Part shown: piece after piece, positions 6,577 through 14,174 of the stretch
How positions within the stretch are numbered: position 1 is the stretch's first letter
Layout of the letters: every line of letters starts with the position of its first letter
Notes under the pieces: model-generated
Seen by the model: only the letters and a program-made list of their open reading frames with translations
What the model was told of the DNA's origin: nothing
The model's database searches: none
Translations under genes and position numbers: made by a program
Virus record (IMG/VR): IMGVR_UViG_3300025889_000954
Span: 1-23,748 of that record
Direction: 5' to 3' (one strand)
Origin: a virus
Length of the DNA: 23,748 nt

Positions 6577-8640
6577 GTGAGTATTTTTGACAAAATAGGT
6601 TCGATTATGTCTTCTGCTGACGATCAAAGTCAAGAAGACAAGAACCTGGCATCATATCTTAAATCGAGAGTATCAGAAATCCGTTCAAGCTCAAGCCGCA
6701 TTGCGCATGAGGGTGTATGGATGACCAACATTGCATACTTATTAGGGTATGATTCTGTTTACTATGATACTGATTCTAGACAATTCAAACCTGTTGGATC
6801 GGGGTCGCAATATCTAGCGAGAAATCGTATTCACGTTAATAAGATTCTTCCAATCATCCAAAACAGACTAGCCAGATTATGCAAAAACCCACCTCGCTAT
6901 GATGTGCGCCCCAATTCCAACGATCAAGAGGACAAAGACGCTGCTAGATTAGGTGTGAAGCTAATTACTAACGTATGGGACCGAGAAGCCTTAAATAAGA
7001 AGCGTATTGACCTGTATATGTGGATGCAACAATGCGGATTTGCTTGGATAAAGACCTGTTGGGATGATGAAAAGGGTAAAATGGCCTACAATCCTGAAAC
7101 TGGAGAAATAGAGTATGAGGGTGATATAGCCTGTGAGGTTTATTCACCTTTTGAGGTATTTCCTGATCCATTAGCCAAAACAGAAGAAGATATGCGTTAC
7201 TTGATGACCGTAAAAGTGCGTAAATTGGATTATTTCAGAAACAACTATGAAAAGGGTAACTTAGTTAAATCTGAGGATGCTTGGCTACTATCTACTCAAT
7301 ACCTCCTGCGTGTCAACTCAATGAACACTCAGGGGCCCACATCGTCCGCTATTCAGCAGCAAATGGAAAATGCGGCCCTAGAGATAGCTTACTACGAAAA
7401 ACCCTCTAGAAAGCATCCTGGGGGCAGATTAGTGATATGTGCTAATGGTGTGATCCTAAGAGATGATCCATTGCCTGTAGATGAGATCCCTTTTGCTAAA
7501 TTTGATGACATTGTAATTGGCGGGAAAATCTATTCTGAGAGTATTATCACACACTTACGTCCTATGCAGGACCAATTTAACCGAGTAATCACCCGTAGAG
7601 CAGTATGGACCAATGCTTTGTTGGCCGGAAAATATATCGCAGCTAGAGGTCATGGACTGTCTCAAGAGGCAATAAATGACACTACAGAGGTTGTAGAATA
7701 CGATCATGTTCCAGGGGCACAGCCTCCTACTGCCATGAACATACCTAATATCCCTCAATATGCCTATGCCGAGGAGGAGTCATTAGAGCAAATGCTAAAT
7801 GATGTTGCTGGCATAAATGAGGTCTCCAAAGGGCAACTTCCTGCTGCTGGACTTCCTGCTATTGGGATGCAGTTATTAACAGAGCAAGATGATACTCGTA
7901 TTGGGATTATGATTGAGCGTCATGAATATGCCTGGGCCAAGGTAGGTCGTCATATTCTTAAATATGCTGAAAAATACTATCAAAACGAGAGAATGTTAAA
8001 AGAAGTAGGTAGTGGGGACCATTACGAGGTCAAAAAATTCAAAGGTGAAGATATATTAGGAAATAATGATGTTATTGTTATTCGTGGCTCTACTTTGCCT
8101 GGTTCTAAGGTACTACGTCGTCAAGAACTACTAAATTTATACGAAAGAGGTCTTTTAGGAGATCCTATGCAGCCTGAAACTAGAGAAAAGGTATTGGGTA
8201 TGTTGGAATTTGGCGATGTTCAGGAAGCTTGGAAAGAGCATGAGACTGACATGAAACAAATAGAGCGTGATATTGAGATGATGAAAGAGGGCAATTATGT
8301 TCAAATTCATGAACTCGATAACCACCCTTTACATATCAAAGAAAAGAACAACTTCAGAAAAACAGATGATTTCCTTCAATTAGATCCTAATTCTCAGGTT
8401 CTTTTATTGGAAAACATCGAAAAGCATATCCAAGCCATGACTGGAATCATGGAAGATGCTCAAGGCACTCCAAACATGAATGATCCTAATGAGAAGGCCG
8501 ATATGGAAAAAGAAGCCTTACTGGATTCTGCGGATATGATGCAGGATATGGACGATATTCAGTTAGAACAAGGTGGCGAAGCCTCTTTAGTTCCTGATGA
8601 GCAAAATCCATATGCTATGGACCCAATGGGAGGATTTTAA
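6577..8640 (+). CDS. Portal protein
   Basis: A 687-residue protein of the large podovirus-type portal family (P22-like in size; P22 gp1 is about 725 residues). Recognisable blocks are VYSPFEVFPDP (about 190), LRPMQDQFNRVITRR (about 330-345), AGINEVSKGQ and GIGMQLLTEQDDTR in the central crown/stem region, and IMIERHEYAWAKVGRHIL. The C-terminus (about 610-687) is acidic, Met/Gln/Asp-rich and helical, as in barrel-bearing portals. As a dodecamer it would form the DNA channel at one capsid vertex and dock the terminase, then the adaptor. The GTG start at 6577 is preceded by AAGGGGA about eight bases upstream. The gene ends in TAATG. No disruption is seen. Confidence 0.92.
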   Translation: MSIFDKIGSIMSSADDQSQEDKNLASYLKSRVSEIRSSSSRIAHEGVWMTNIAYLLGYDSVYYDTDSRQFKPVGSGSQYLARNRIHVNKILPIIQNRLARLCKNPPRYDVRPNSNDQEDKDAARLGVKLITNVWDREALNKKRIDLYMWMQQCGFAWIKTCWDDEKGKMAYNPETGEIEYEGDIACEVYSPFEVFPDPLAKTEEDMRYLMTVKVRKLDYFRNNYEKGNLVKSEDAWLLSTQYLLRVNSMNTQGPTSSAIQQQMENAALEIAYYEKPSRKHPGGRLVICANGVILRDDPLPVDEIPFAKFDDIVIGGKIYSESIITHLRPMQDQFNRVITRRAVWTNALLAGKYIAARGHGLSQEAINDTTEVVEYDHVPGAQPPTAMNIPNIPQYAYAEEESLEQMLNDVAGINEVSKGQLPAAGLPAIGMQLLTEQDDTRIGIMIERHEYAWAKVGRHILKYAEKYYQNERMLKEVGSGDHYEVKKFKGEDILGNNDVIVIRGSTLPGSKVLRRQELLNLYERGLLGDPMQPETREKVLGMLEFGDVQEAWKEHETDMKQIERDIEMMKEGNYVQIHELDNHPLHIKEKNNFRKTDDFLQLDPNSQVLLLENIEKHIQAMTGIMEDAQGTPNMNDPNEKADMEKEALLDSADMMQDMDDIQLEQGGEASLVPDEQNPYAMDPMGGF

Positions 8641-8915
8641 TGGGATTTTCTATGAAACTAGACTCTATAAAAAAAGTAATGTCAAAGATACCAAAAGATA
8701 AGGTTAAAGAGGACTCTCCTTTGGCAAAAGCTATATCAAAAGCAAGAACTTCAAGAAAATCAAAAGCAAATTTTATGAGGGGAATTTCTTCAGATGTTTT
8801 AGGTAGAGTTCCAAGCACTATAAAGAAAAAAACAAATCCTGAAACAAAACCAAAAACCATGAAAGAAGCTGATGAACAACTTGAAAAGAAGATTTCTGGG
8901 AAGGGCGAAGCATAA
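8640..8915 (+). CDS. Small basic hypothetical protein
   Basis: A 91-residue, strongly basic, Lys/Ser-rich protein, mostly low complexity and probably disordered or helical (KVMSKIPKDKVKEDSPLAKA, then KTMKEADEQLEKKISG). Its ATG overlaps the portal stop (TAATG) and its stop overlaps the next start (TAATG). No family is recognised. As the first of four small charged genes between portal and scaffold it may be a head-assembly or internal head protein. The basic composition would suit nucleic-acid binding, but no motif proves that. Confidence 0.6.
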   Translation: MGFSMKLDSIKKVMSKIPKDKVKEDSPLAKAISKARTSRKSKANFMRGISSDVLGRVPSTIKKKTNPETKPKTMKEADEQLEKKISGKGEA

Positions 8916-9235
8916 TGTTTTTTGATTGGCTTAGGAAAGCAATTTTTGGACATTTGAATAAAGGAATTGAAGAAGGAAAAAGACTTCAAAGAGAAAGAGA
9001 AGAAGCTAAACGTAGAGCTAGAGAAGAATATGAGCAAGCTAGAAGGCAGCGTGAACAAGAAGATCAACAGCCAGTTGGTGCATCTCTTTTAACTGGGGTT
9101 ACTTTAATGGGCACTAATTTTAATCCGTATGGAGCAACCACAATGGAAGGTGCTTATAACAATTTATTTGATGCCACTCAAGGTATGGGTGGAATGACAA
9201 TGACATCGGGAGCGACATTATATGCGAATCAGTAA
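8915..9235 (+). CDS. Small coiled-coil protein with a Gly/Thr-rich C-terminus
   Basis: A 106-residue two-part protein. Residues 1-18 (FFDWLRKAIFGHLNKG) form an amphipathic helix, residues 19-50 are an Arg/Glu-rich coiled coil (KRLQREREEAKRRAREEYEQ) and residues 53-106 are Gly/Thr/Met/Asn-rich and uncharged. It starts by TAATG overlap with the gene before and overlaps the next gene by 14 bases. It is a possible internal head, scaffold-assisting or portal-associated protein. Nothing in the sequence fixes the role, and I do not recognise the family. Confidence 0.6.
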   Translation: MFFDWLRKAIFGHLNKGIEEGKRLQREREEAKRRAREEYEQARRQREQEDQQPVGASLLTGVTLMGTNFNPYGATTMEGAYNNLFDATQGMGGMTMTSGATLYANQ

Positions 9236-9494
9236 TGCATTAATACAAGCAGTAAAGAAGGCAAAGCAAAAGGGTGCTTTAACTAGAGCTCAAGAAGATG
9301 AATTGTTTCCTGAACAAACTTCCAAGGAATCTGAAGATATTGAAAGAATGGAAGAAGATAGAAAGCCAAAACCTGAGAAATATGATTTTGAGCCTCTAGA
9401 TGGAGAGATGCCTAAAAAGAAAAGGGTAGATAAGCCAAACAATATGACAAAAGACGAATGGAAGAAATTTAAAAGTAACGCAGGGGTAGAATAA
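9222..9494 (+). CDS. Small charged hypothetical protein
   Basis: A 90-residue highly charged protein (Lys, Glu, Asp and Pro make up much of it), with a short N-terminal helix (SNALIQAVKKAKQKGALTRA) and a long disordered-looking remainder. The ATG has GGGAG about eleven bases upstream and overlaps the previous gene. The gene ends in TAATG. It belongs to the small charged cassette between portal and scaffold. Its function is unknown. Such proteins may be disordered scaffold helpers, but this is inference. Confidence 0.55.
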   Translation: MRISNALIQAVKKAKQKGALTRAQEDELFPEQTSKESEDIERMEEDRKPKPEKYDFEPLDGEMPKKKRVDKPNNMTKDEWKKFKSNAGVE

Positions 9495-9781
9495 TGTCTC
9501 CTATGATTAAAGCGATGATGATGATGAGGGAAAAAAGTCTTTTAGCTAAAAAGAAAGACTCTCCTACAAAGGAAGACGATGAAGATAAGCCTGAAAGAAA
9601 AGATACAGAGATTGCACCTCCAACTGCTGCTTCTAAAGCAAATGACGAGAAAGTGAAGCAGGAGAAAATGATGGAGGCTATGCAAGACGATCAAAGATTA
9701 GGAATGTTAATGAATGGGGAAATGAATCCCCAATCTTTAGATGACATAGCAATGATGGAATACCAAAGAAAGGAACAATAA
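9494..9781 (+). CDS. Small methionine-rich hypothetical protein
   Basis: A 95-residue charged protein beginning MSPMIKAMMMMREK, with a Lys/Glu/Asp-rich middle and a Met/Gln-rich C-terminus (LGMLMNGEMNPQSLDDIAMM). It contains QDDQRL near residue 65, and the same hexapeptide occurs at residues 6-11 of the following scaffold protein. The encoding DNA (9683-9700 and 9796-9813) differs at only two of 18 positions. Both ends are TAATG junctions. The family is unknown; a scaffold-associated role is plausible from the shared motif and position. Confidence 0.55.
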   Translation: MSPMIKAMMMMREKSLLAKKKDSPTKEDDEDKPERKDTEIAPPTAASKANDEKVKQEKMMEAMQDDQRLGMLMNGEMNPQSLDDIAMMEYQRKEQ

Positions 9782-10611
9782 TGGACCAAAACCCACAAGA
9801 TGACCAAAGATTAGATGACGTTGTTATACCAGATGAGCAACCAGAGGAACAGCCTCAAGAGGAGTCTCCAGTAGATGAACCTCAAGATGATGGACCTTTG
9901 GACTTAGAAAGTGTAGAGCGTTTTAAATTTGCTGGCAGAGAATGGACTCCCAAAGAAATGCAGGATGCCTATTTAATGCAAGCGGATTACACTCGCAAAA
10001 CTCAAGAACTTGCAGACGAACGTAAATATATGGGCGCATTGCAAGCAGACTTGGCGGCTGTGAGAGAAAATCCAAAACTCGAATCTGAATTTAAAAAGTT
10101 ATACCCAGAAAAGTATCATGCTTATTTGGGTTATGTTTTACCAGACAAGCGAGTTGAGGAGTCGGGGGATCAAGTACCTAAAGAAGTCTTAACCAAATTG
10201 GAAAAGATGGAGAAGTTTATTGAGTCACAACAATCAAAGGAAGAGGAACTAAAAGTACAGGAATATTCTAATTGGATAGCGGATCAGGAAGCTAAACATA
10301 CTAAAAAGTATGAATTAGCCAATCCTGTAGATGTCTGGACAAGAATACAAGCCGGTATGGAACAGGGACAATTCAAAGAGAGCGATGTGAATGAAAAAAT
10401 GGTTGAACAATATTTCAAGCAATCTCATGAGCAGACCCAAAAGGTGTTTGATAACTATTCAAAGAAACAATTTGAAAACAACAAACAGGTAAACTCTAAG
10501 GCTAAAGATACTGGTAAGGGTGGTAATTCACCTGGTCAAGCTCCTAGGAAACTAAGACTTGATGAAGTGGATGATGTTCTTATCAAGGATCTCCAAGCCA
10601 AAGGTTACTAA
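9781..10611 (+). CDS. Capsid scaffolding protein
   Basis: A 276-residue acidic protein directly upstream of the major capsid gene. Residues 1-45 are an Asp/Glu/Pro/Gln-rich disordered region. Residues 48-85 contain FKFAGREWTPKEMQDAYLMQ and ADYTRKTQEL, a block I recognise from phage scaffolding-type proteins. Residues 70-230 are helical/coiled coil. The last 25 residues, around RKLRLDEVDDVLIKDL, look like the basic helical element with which scaffolds bind coat protein. It would direct procapsid assembly and then leave or be degraded. No protease gene or protease motif is seen nearby. The start is a TAATG overlap. The identification rests mainly on composition, position and the N-terminal block. 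Confidence 0.8.
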   Translation: MDQNPQDDQRLDDVVIPDEQPEEQPQEESPVDEPQDDGPLDLESVERFKFAGREWTPKEMQDAYLMQADYTRKTQELADERKYMGALQADLAAVRENPKLESEFKKLYPEKYHAYLGYVLPDKRVEESGDQVPKEVLTKLEKMEKFIESQQSKEEELKVQEYSNWIADQEAKHTKKYELANPVDVWTRIQAGMEQGQFKESDVNEKMVEQYFKQSHEQTQKVFDNYSKKQFENNKQVNSKAKDTGKGGNSPGQAPRKLRLDEVDDVLIKDLQAKGY

Positions 10612-10622
10612 GGGGTAAAAAA

Positions 10623-11840
10623 ATGGCTAATCAATTTCAAAATATTACGTCGGGATTGGCTGAGTTGAAAAACTATTACCAAGGCCCGATGACATCTCAA
10701 TTCAATGATGATTTGCCCATTTACCGAGGTTGTGAAAAAGGGAAACACGCATGGAGCGGATACCAAGTAATCCGTCCTATCAAAACCCGTCGCAATCCTG
10801 GTATTGGTGCAACGTCTGATGGCGGTTCACTACCTTCAATCGGTAGACAAACCACTCGTCAGGCAATCATCAGCGCAAAATACAACTATCTGCGTTTCGG
10901 TATTACTGGCCCAATGATTAAGGCTTCTCAAAGTGACGTTGGTTCATTTGTGCGTTCTGCATCTTATGAATTAAAAGAAGGTTATACTGACCTTAAAAAT
11001 GACGTTAATAGACAGCTTTCATGGGATGGTACTTCCGATTTAGCACGTTGTAATGCTGCTGTTGCAGCTTCTACAACTTTGGTTGTAAAAGGTCGTGAGG
11101 ATACTGAGCAAGCTCTAAAATTCTTAGACATTGGCATGGTTGTTGATATTTACAATGGTTCTACTAAAGTAGCTTCATCTGTGACTATTGACGACATCAC
11201 TTCTGGTGATGCTAACAGTTCTACAGCTACATTAACTATGTCTGCTGCTATTACTGTAAGTGAAGACGATGTTATTGTTAGAGCTAACTCTTTTGGTCAA
11301 GAGGTAGAAGGTCTTTTAACTCAGTTAGATGGTGGTGTTACCACTGTTTTTAACATTGATAGAAGTGCTGAGATTTCTTTCCAAGGTAACGTAGTTGACC
11401 GTAGTGGTGGACAATTAACTCTGGATTCTATGCAACAAGCTTTTAACGAAGCTATGCGTAGAGGTGGTCCTGGTTTGTCTGCTCTATATTGTGACTACGA
11501 TACTCACAGAATGTATCAAAAGTTATTAACTGTAGATAAGCGTTATTCTAACACTGTAAAAGGTGATGGTGGTTTCGCAGCTAAGGATAAATCTTACTTA
11601 GATTTCAATGGTATTCCATTGGTAGCTGATAAAGATTGTCCTCCTAGATTATTCTTCTTACCTAAGAGCATGATTAAAAAATATGTTCTTTGTGAGATGG
11701 AATTTGCTGATGAGACTGGATCTATGATGATCGCTCAATCTGGTGAAGATAGCTTTGAAGTTCGTGTAAGACACTTCTTCAACTTGTTCAACGAGAAGCC
11801 TTCTGCTTCTGCTGTATTGACTAACTATATCTCACCCTAA
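10623..11840 (+). CDS. Major capsid protein (HK97 fold)
   Basis: A 405-residue protein with the features of an HK97-type coat protein. The N-arm is GLAELKNYYQGPMTSQFNDD; the E-loop/spine region (about 60-130) includes LRFGITGPMIKASQSD and ends in NRQLSWDGTSDLA. A compact Thr/Ser-rich beta insertion lies at about 147-222, and the P/A domains (about 260-405) contain YLDFNGIPLVADKDCP and VRHFFNLFNEKP. There is no obvious N-terminal protease-cleaved delta domain, which fits a separate scaffold gene just upstream. AAGGGG precedes the ATG. More than half of its arginine codons are CGN, mostly CGT, whereas neighbouring small genes favour AGA, consistent with very high expression. I assign it to the DUF5309/SU10-like type only tentatively. 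Confidence 0.9.
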   Translation: MANQFQNITSGLAELKNYYQGPMTSQFNDDLPIYRGCEKGKHAWSGYQVIRPIKTRRNPGIGATSDGGSLPSIGRQTTRQAIISAKYNYLRFGITGPMIKASQSDVGSFVRSASYELKEGYTDLKNDVNRQLSWDGTSDLARCNAAVAASTTLVVKGREDTEQALKFLDIGMVVDIYNGSTKVASSVTIDDITSGDANSSTATLTMSAAITVSEDDVIVRANSFGQEVEGLLTQLDGGVTTVFNIDRSAEISFQGNVVDRSGGQLTLDSMQQAFNEAMRRGGPGLSALYCDYDTHRMYQKLLTVDKRYSNTVKGDGGFAAKDKSYLDFNGIPLVADKDCPPRLFFLPKSMIKKYVLCEMEFADETGSMMIAQSGEDSFEVRVRHFFNLFNEKPSASAVLTNYISP

Positions 11841-11851
11841 TCGGAGTTGAT

Positions 11852-12274
11852 ATGAACTGGCAACTGAGACAAATGAATACAGCAATTAAAAAGCATGACA
11901 GAGACTTGTTTGTTAATGAAAGTCATACTGGAATGGTGCAAATCTTTCGTAAGAAGGGTAAGCAAAAACAGTATGTAATGTCTTTAACTGAAGATTGGTC
12001 TGCTAATTCTGAGCCTGTTCTTTGGGGTACGTTGCCGGTTCTCCAAAGGTTGAAAATGATCGACGTTTGGAATAATGAAGCACTTTTTGAAGAGATGGAA
12101 AAACAAAGACAGAAGGATGAAAAGTCTAAAGAACGAGAGTTCGATAATCAGACTGAAAGCTTTCTTTACGAGTTTAGAGATCAATTCAAAAAAACATTTA
12201 ATGATGTAAATACTGCGAATATGGATAAAACAAAGCATCTTCGCATGAAAGAAAGGAAACGAAAATGGGAATAG
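11852..12274 (+). CDS. Conserved head-region hypothetical protein
   Basis: A 140-residue protein. The N-terminal part (about 1-65) is a small alpha/beta region (MVQIFRKKGKQKQYVM, then PVLWGTLPVLQRLKMIDVW). Residues 70-140 are charged and helical, with FLYEFRDQFKKTFNDVNTAN and a basic end (MKERKRKWE). I have seen this arrangement, including the FxYDFR...NDVNTAN element, in uncharacterised genes just downstream of capsid genes in other podovirus-like genomes. The function is not known. GGAG lies upstream of the ATG, and the gene overlaps the next by ten bases. It may be a head-completion or internal head protein. Confidence 0.7.
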   Translation: MNWQLRQMNTAIKKHDRDLFVNESHTGMVQIFRKKGKQKQYVMSLTEDWSANSEPVLWGTLPVLQRLKMIDVWNNEALFEEMEKQRQKDEKSKEREFDNQTESFLYEFRDQFKKTFNDVNTANMDKTKHLRMKERKRKWE

Positions 12275-12696
12275 CTAATAGAGATAAGGACGCTTCTGAG
12301 AAGCAGTACTCCGTACAAAATCAGTGGAATATCGCTGCTGATTTAGTAACTGGTGCTACTGTAATGGCTCATATTGTGTCACATCCTGCTAAAATGAAGT
12401 CTGCCCAATTTGCTGCCCTTGGTGTGTCTGGTTCTCCAACTTACCAAGTAAATGCATTGAGATGGACTTCTGGTGGAGCCACCGTAATCCCTCTAGGTCC
12501 TGCGGCCACTGTGTCTGCTGATTTTGGAGTGTCTGGTTCTGTAGTTGAACAATCAAGTTCATTAATTTCTTTGGAAACTGGTGATGTACTTCACGTTATC
12601 ACTGGCGGTGCTAACTCTGCTGCTCTAGATTTATCTTGTGCAATCGTGTTAGAAGCTCTCCAAGACATTAAAGAAGAGTTCGGTAGTCAAGAATAG
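12265..12696 (+). CDS. Probable capsid decoration or minor structural protein
   Basis: A 143-residue, mostly beta, low-charge protein rich in Ala, Ser, Gly and Val. The middle has the strands VMAHIVSHPAKMKSAQFAAL and YQVNALRWTSGGATVIPLG, and the end has LISLETGDVLHVITGG, the L-x-x-GD-V-L turn common in jelly-roll structural proteins. It lies right after the capsid genes and is the last gene before a strong terminator, so it probably shares their high transcription. A capsid decoration (cement) protein is the most likely reading, but a small fibre or another minor virion protein is possible. GGAAACGAAAATG provides the ribosome site. Confidence 0.6.
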   Translation: MGIANRDKDASEKQYSVQNQWNIAADLVTGATVMAHIVSHPAKMKSAQFAALGVSGSPTYQVNALRWTSGGATVIPLGPAATVSADFGVSGSVVEQSSSLISLETGDVLHVITGGANSAALDLSCAIVLEALQDIKEEFGSQE

Positions 12697-12700
12697 GCTC

Positions 12701-12719
12701 GTCGTCAGTGGGTGACGGC
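12701..12719 (+). other. Small hairpin upstream of the terminator
   Basis: GTCGTCA (12701-12707) and TGACGGC (12713-12719) can pair over seven positions, one of them a G-U pair, around a five-base loop GTGGG. It has no U-run of its own. It could protect the 3' end of the upstream capsid transcript or assist the terminator that follows. Confidence 0.5.
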
Positions 12720-12722
12720 CTT

Positions 12723-12775
12723 GGGGGGAGTTAGGTTTTTGTCTCCTAGTCGGCTCCTAGCTCTCCCCGTTTTTT
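12723..12775 (+). terminator. Intrinsic (rho-independent) terminator after the capsid genes
   Basis: GGGGGGAGTTAGG (12723-12735) pairs with CCTAGCTCTCCCC (12756-12768) to give a 13-pair stem with two G-U pairs, and it is followed by GTTTTTT (12769-12775). The loop is about 20 bases and can form minor inner pairings. It sits in the 90-base gap after the decoration-protein gene, the longest gap downstream of the capsid genes. It should end or reduce transcription of the head operon, so the genes from 12787 on need read-through or antitermination. I see no convincing promoter in the gap. Confidence 0.85.
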
Positions 12776-12786
12776 AATGAGGTATT

Positions 12787-13272
12787 ATGTCAGATTTTTT
12801 ATACAAACCAAAATCAATAGCTCCTATTTACTTTGCTGCTAATAACGGCACAGCAGGGGTGACTTTTGACATAAGCTCAGAAACTTTAGTTGTTATATTT
12901 GACCACGTATCTCTACAGTCTGGAGTTGGGTATTCTCTAACAGGTGGAGAAATAACCATAGAAAAAGCTGGAAAATACTTCTTTGATTGGTGTGCTTTCA
13001 CCGCAGGAGCTTCTTTTAATACCTCCTCAACAGATGAAGTATGGTTTGATATTTCAGTTAATAATGTAGAGAAGTTGGCATCTCAACAAGAAAAGAAGTC
13101 TGCCTCTAAAACTGAAAGAATTGGTGCTTTTAACGTATCTGGGACCATTGAATTAGCTGTGGGAGACATAGTTAGACCAAGGATTCGTCGTGATTCAGGA
13201 GGCCAAACTACATGGAATTTGGATGTAGGAGCCGGAAAGAATACATTTTGTTTTTGGAGGACTAGCTCATGA
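12787..13272 (+). CDS. Small C1q/TNF-like jelly-roll structural protein (first of three)
   Basis: A 161-residue beta protein with the strand and turn order of C1q-like domains. It has an early FAANNGTAGVTFDIS strand, then ITIEKAGKYFFDWCAF (the 'x-I-x-x-x-G-x-Y' strand pair), VWFDISVNN (the 'L-x-V-N-G' strand), a GTIELAVGDIVRPRI strand with the conserved L-x-x-GD-x-V turn, and an aromatic end (TFCFWRTSS). The family forms trimers and is used in phages for fibres, head decorations or receptor binding. Its ATG follows GAGG in the gap after the terminator, and its stop overlaps the next start (ATGA). No specific receptor can be inferred. Confidence 0.65.
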   Translation: MSDFLYKPKSIAPIYFAANNGTAGVTFDISSETLVVIFDHVSLQSGVGYSLTGGEITIEKAGKYFFDWCAFTAGASFNTSSTDEVWFDISVNNVEKLASQQEKKSASKTERIGAFNVSGTIELAVGDIVRPRIRRDSGGQTTWNLDVGAGKNTFCFWRTSS

Positions 13273-13697
13273 GTAGGAAGTTTGCCTCAGTATTCTTTAA
13301 AAACACTCAAGGAACATTTGGGCTTGATGGTACTGCTAAGACCGTCACATTTACAAATCTTTACAATAACACTAATGACATAGCCAATCTTACTACTGGT
13401 ATTGTGACCATTGATGAAGATGGGCTTTATTATGTATGTGCTCAATTATCTACCGAAAGCTCGGACACATTACCAACAGAATACACAGATTTATACTTAT
13501 TTAAAAACTCTACTCAGATATGCCAAATGAAGCGCGGCGATGGACATTTAACTACTAGGACTAATTTTAGAAAATATTTAAGAGTTGGCACCCTAGTAAG
13601 GGCTAGTTCTGGTGATACCTTTTCTATCAAGGCATTATCAGATGTTACTGTTAACATAGAAGACGCATATTTCAACGTATTAAGGGTGTTTGACTGA
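13269..13697 (+). CDS. Small C1q/TNF-like jelly-roll structural protein (second of three)
   Basis: A 142-residue beta protein with clear C1q-like features. It starts with FASVFFKNTQGTF, has a TGIVTIDEDGLYYVCAQLS strand pair (G-x-Y-Y, about residues 43-61), LYLFKNSTQICQMKRGDG (the 'L-x-x-x-x-N-G' strand, about 75-92), LVRASSGDTFSIKAL (the 'x-L-x-x-GD-x-x-x-V' turn), and ends in the strand AYFNVLRVFD. Sequence identity to the neighbouring C1q-like genes is low, so they are related by fold and position more than by recent duplication. Both junctions are overlaps (ATGA and TGATG), which makes equimolar translation likely. It is probably a surface fibre or decoration. Confidence 0.7.
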   Translation: MSRKFASVFFKNTQGTFGLDGTAKTVTFTNLYNNTNDIANLTTGIVTIDEDGLYYVCAQLSTESSDTLPTEYTDLYLFKNSTQICQMKRGDGHLTTRTNFRKYLRVGTLVRASSGDTFSIKALSDVTVNIEDAYFNVLRVFD

Positions 13698-14173
13698 TGT
13701 TTTTATTTGGACCTGTAGATATATTTAACTCATCAAATATGATTAACTATTCTAATAGTTTAATTGATAGTACAACTTTGACCGCTACTCCAGCAATCAT
13801 TCCAGCTAAAAATGTGGTCTTTGATGACAACTTAACATACGACACTGTAAACAACCGTATTGTTGCAAAAGAAGCTGGAATATTCGTATTTAATGTAAAT
13901 ATAGGAATTAATAAAGCAGCAAGTGGAACGCCAGGTGAAGGTGATGACGGGGTAAGATGTGCTATTGTAAGAGATGGCATTACTATGTGTGTGGCTTTTA
14001 GTGAGTTTGGCAACGATGGGATTGTTAATTCAAACTTTAACTTTTTGAACATTAGCTTCCCAATGGAGATGAATATAGGAACGGTTGCACAGATTTGGGC
14101 ATCTTGCTCTCAAACAGAAGTATTACAAGGTCCTGTTAGATCATATTTAACAGTAAATAAAATAGGAGAATAA
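13697..14173 (+). CDS. Small C1q/TNF-like jelly-roll structural protein (third of three)
   Basis: A 158-residue protein with an N-terminal linker (FGPVDIFNSSNMINYSNSL), then a beta domain. NRIVAKEAGIFVFNVNIGIN (about 53-73) matches the G-x-Y/F strand of C1q-like folds, followed by VRCAIVRDGITMCVAF (the 'hand' strand with an R/N-G turn), EMNIGTVAQIWASC (the V-x-x-G-x-x-x-x-I turn) and a closing strand, SYLTVNKIG. It starts at the TGATG overlap at 13695-13699. It probably trimerises and serves in an adsorption appendage or capsid decoration along with its two neighbours; the last two assignments are inferred from fold and context. Confidence 0.65.
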   Translation: MFLFGPVDIFNSSNMINYSNSLIDSTTLTATPAIIPAKNVVFDDNLTYDTVNNRIVAKEAGIFVFNVNIGINKAASGTPGEGDDGVRCAIVRDGITMCVAFSEFGNDGIVNSNFNFLNISFPMEMNIGTVAQIWASCSQTEVLQGPVRSYLTVNKIGE

Positions 14174-14174
14174 A

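Noticed and set aside
8615-9067. Open frame of 150 codons on the - strand
   Set aside because: Its product is a low-complexity Phe/Ser chain, the mirror of Lys/Glu-rich codons in the + strand genes 8640-9235, which have good start junctions.
9411-9428. PKKKRV in a small charged protein, resembling a nuclear localisation signal
   Set aside because: The context is a bacteriophage operon in a Lys-rich disordered protein; a short basic match arises easily by chance and has no role in a bacterial host.
12769-12800. Possible promoter downstream of the terminator (TATTAT near 12783)
   Set aside because: No -35-like hexamer is present at suitable spacing; the upstream bases are the terminator arm and its U-run.
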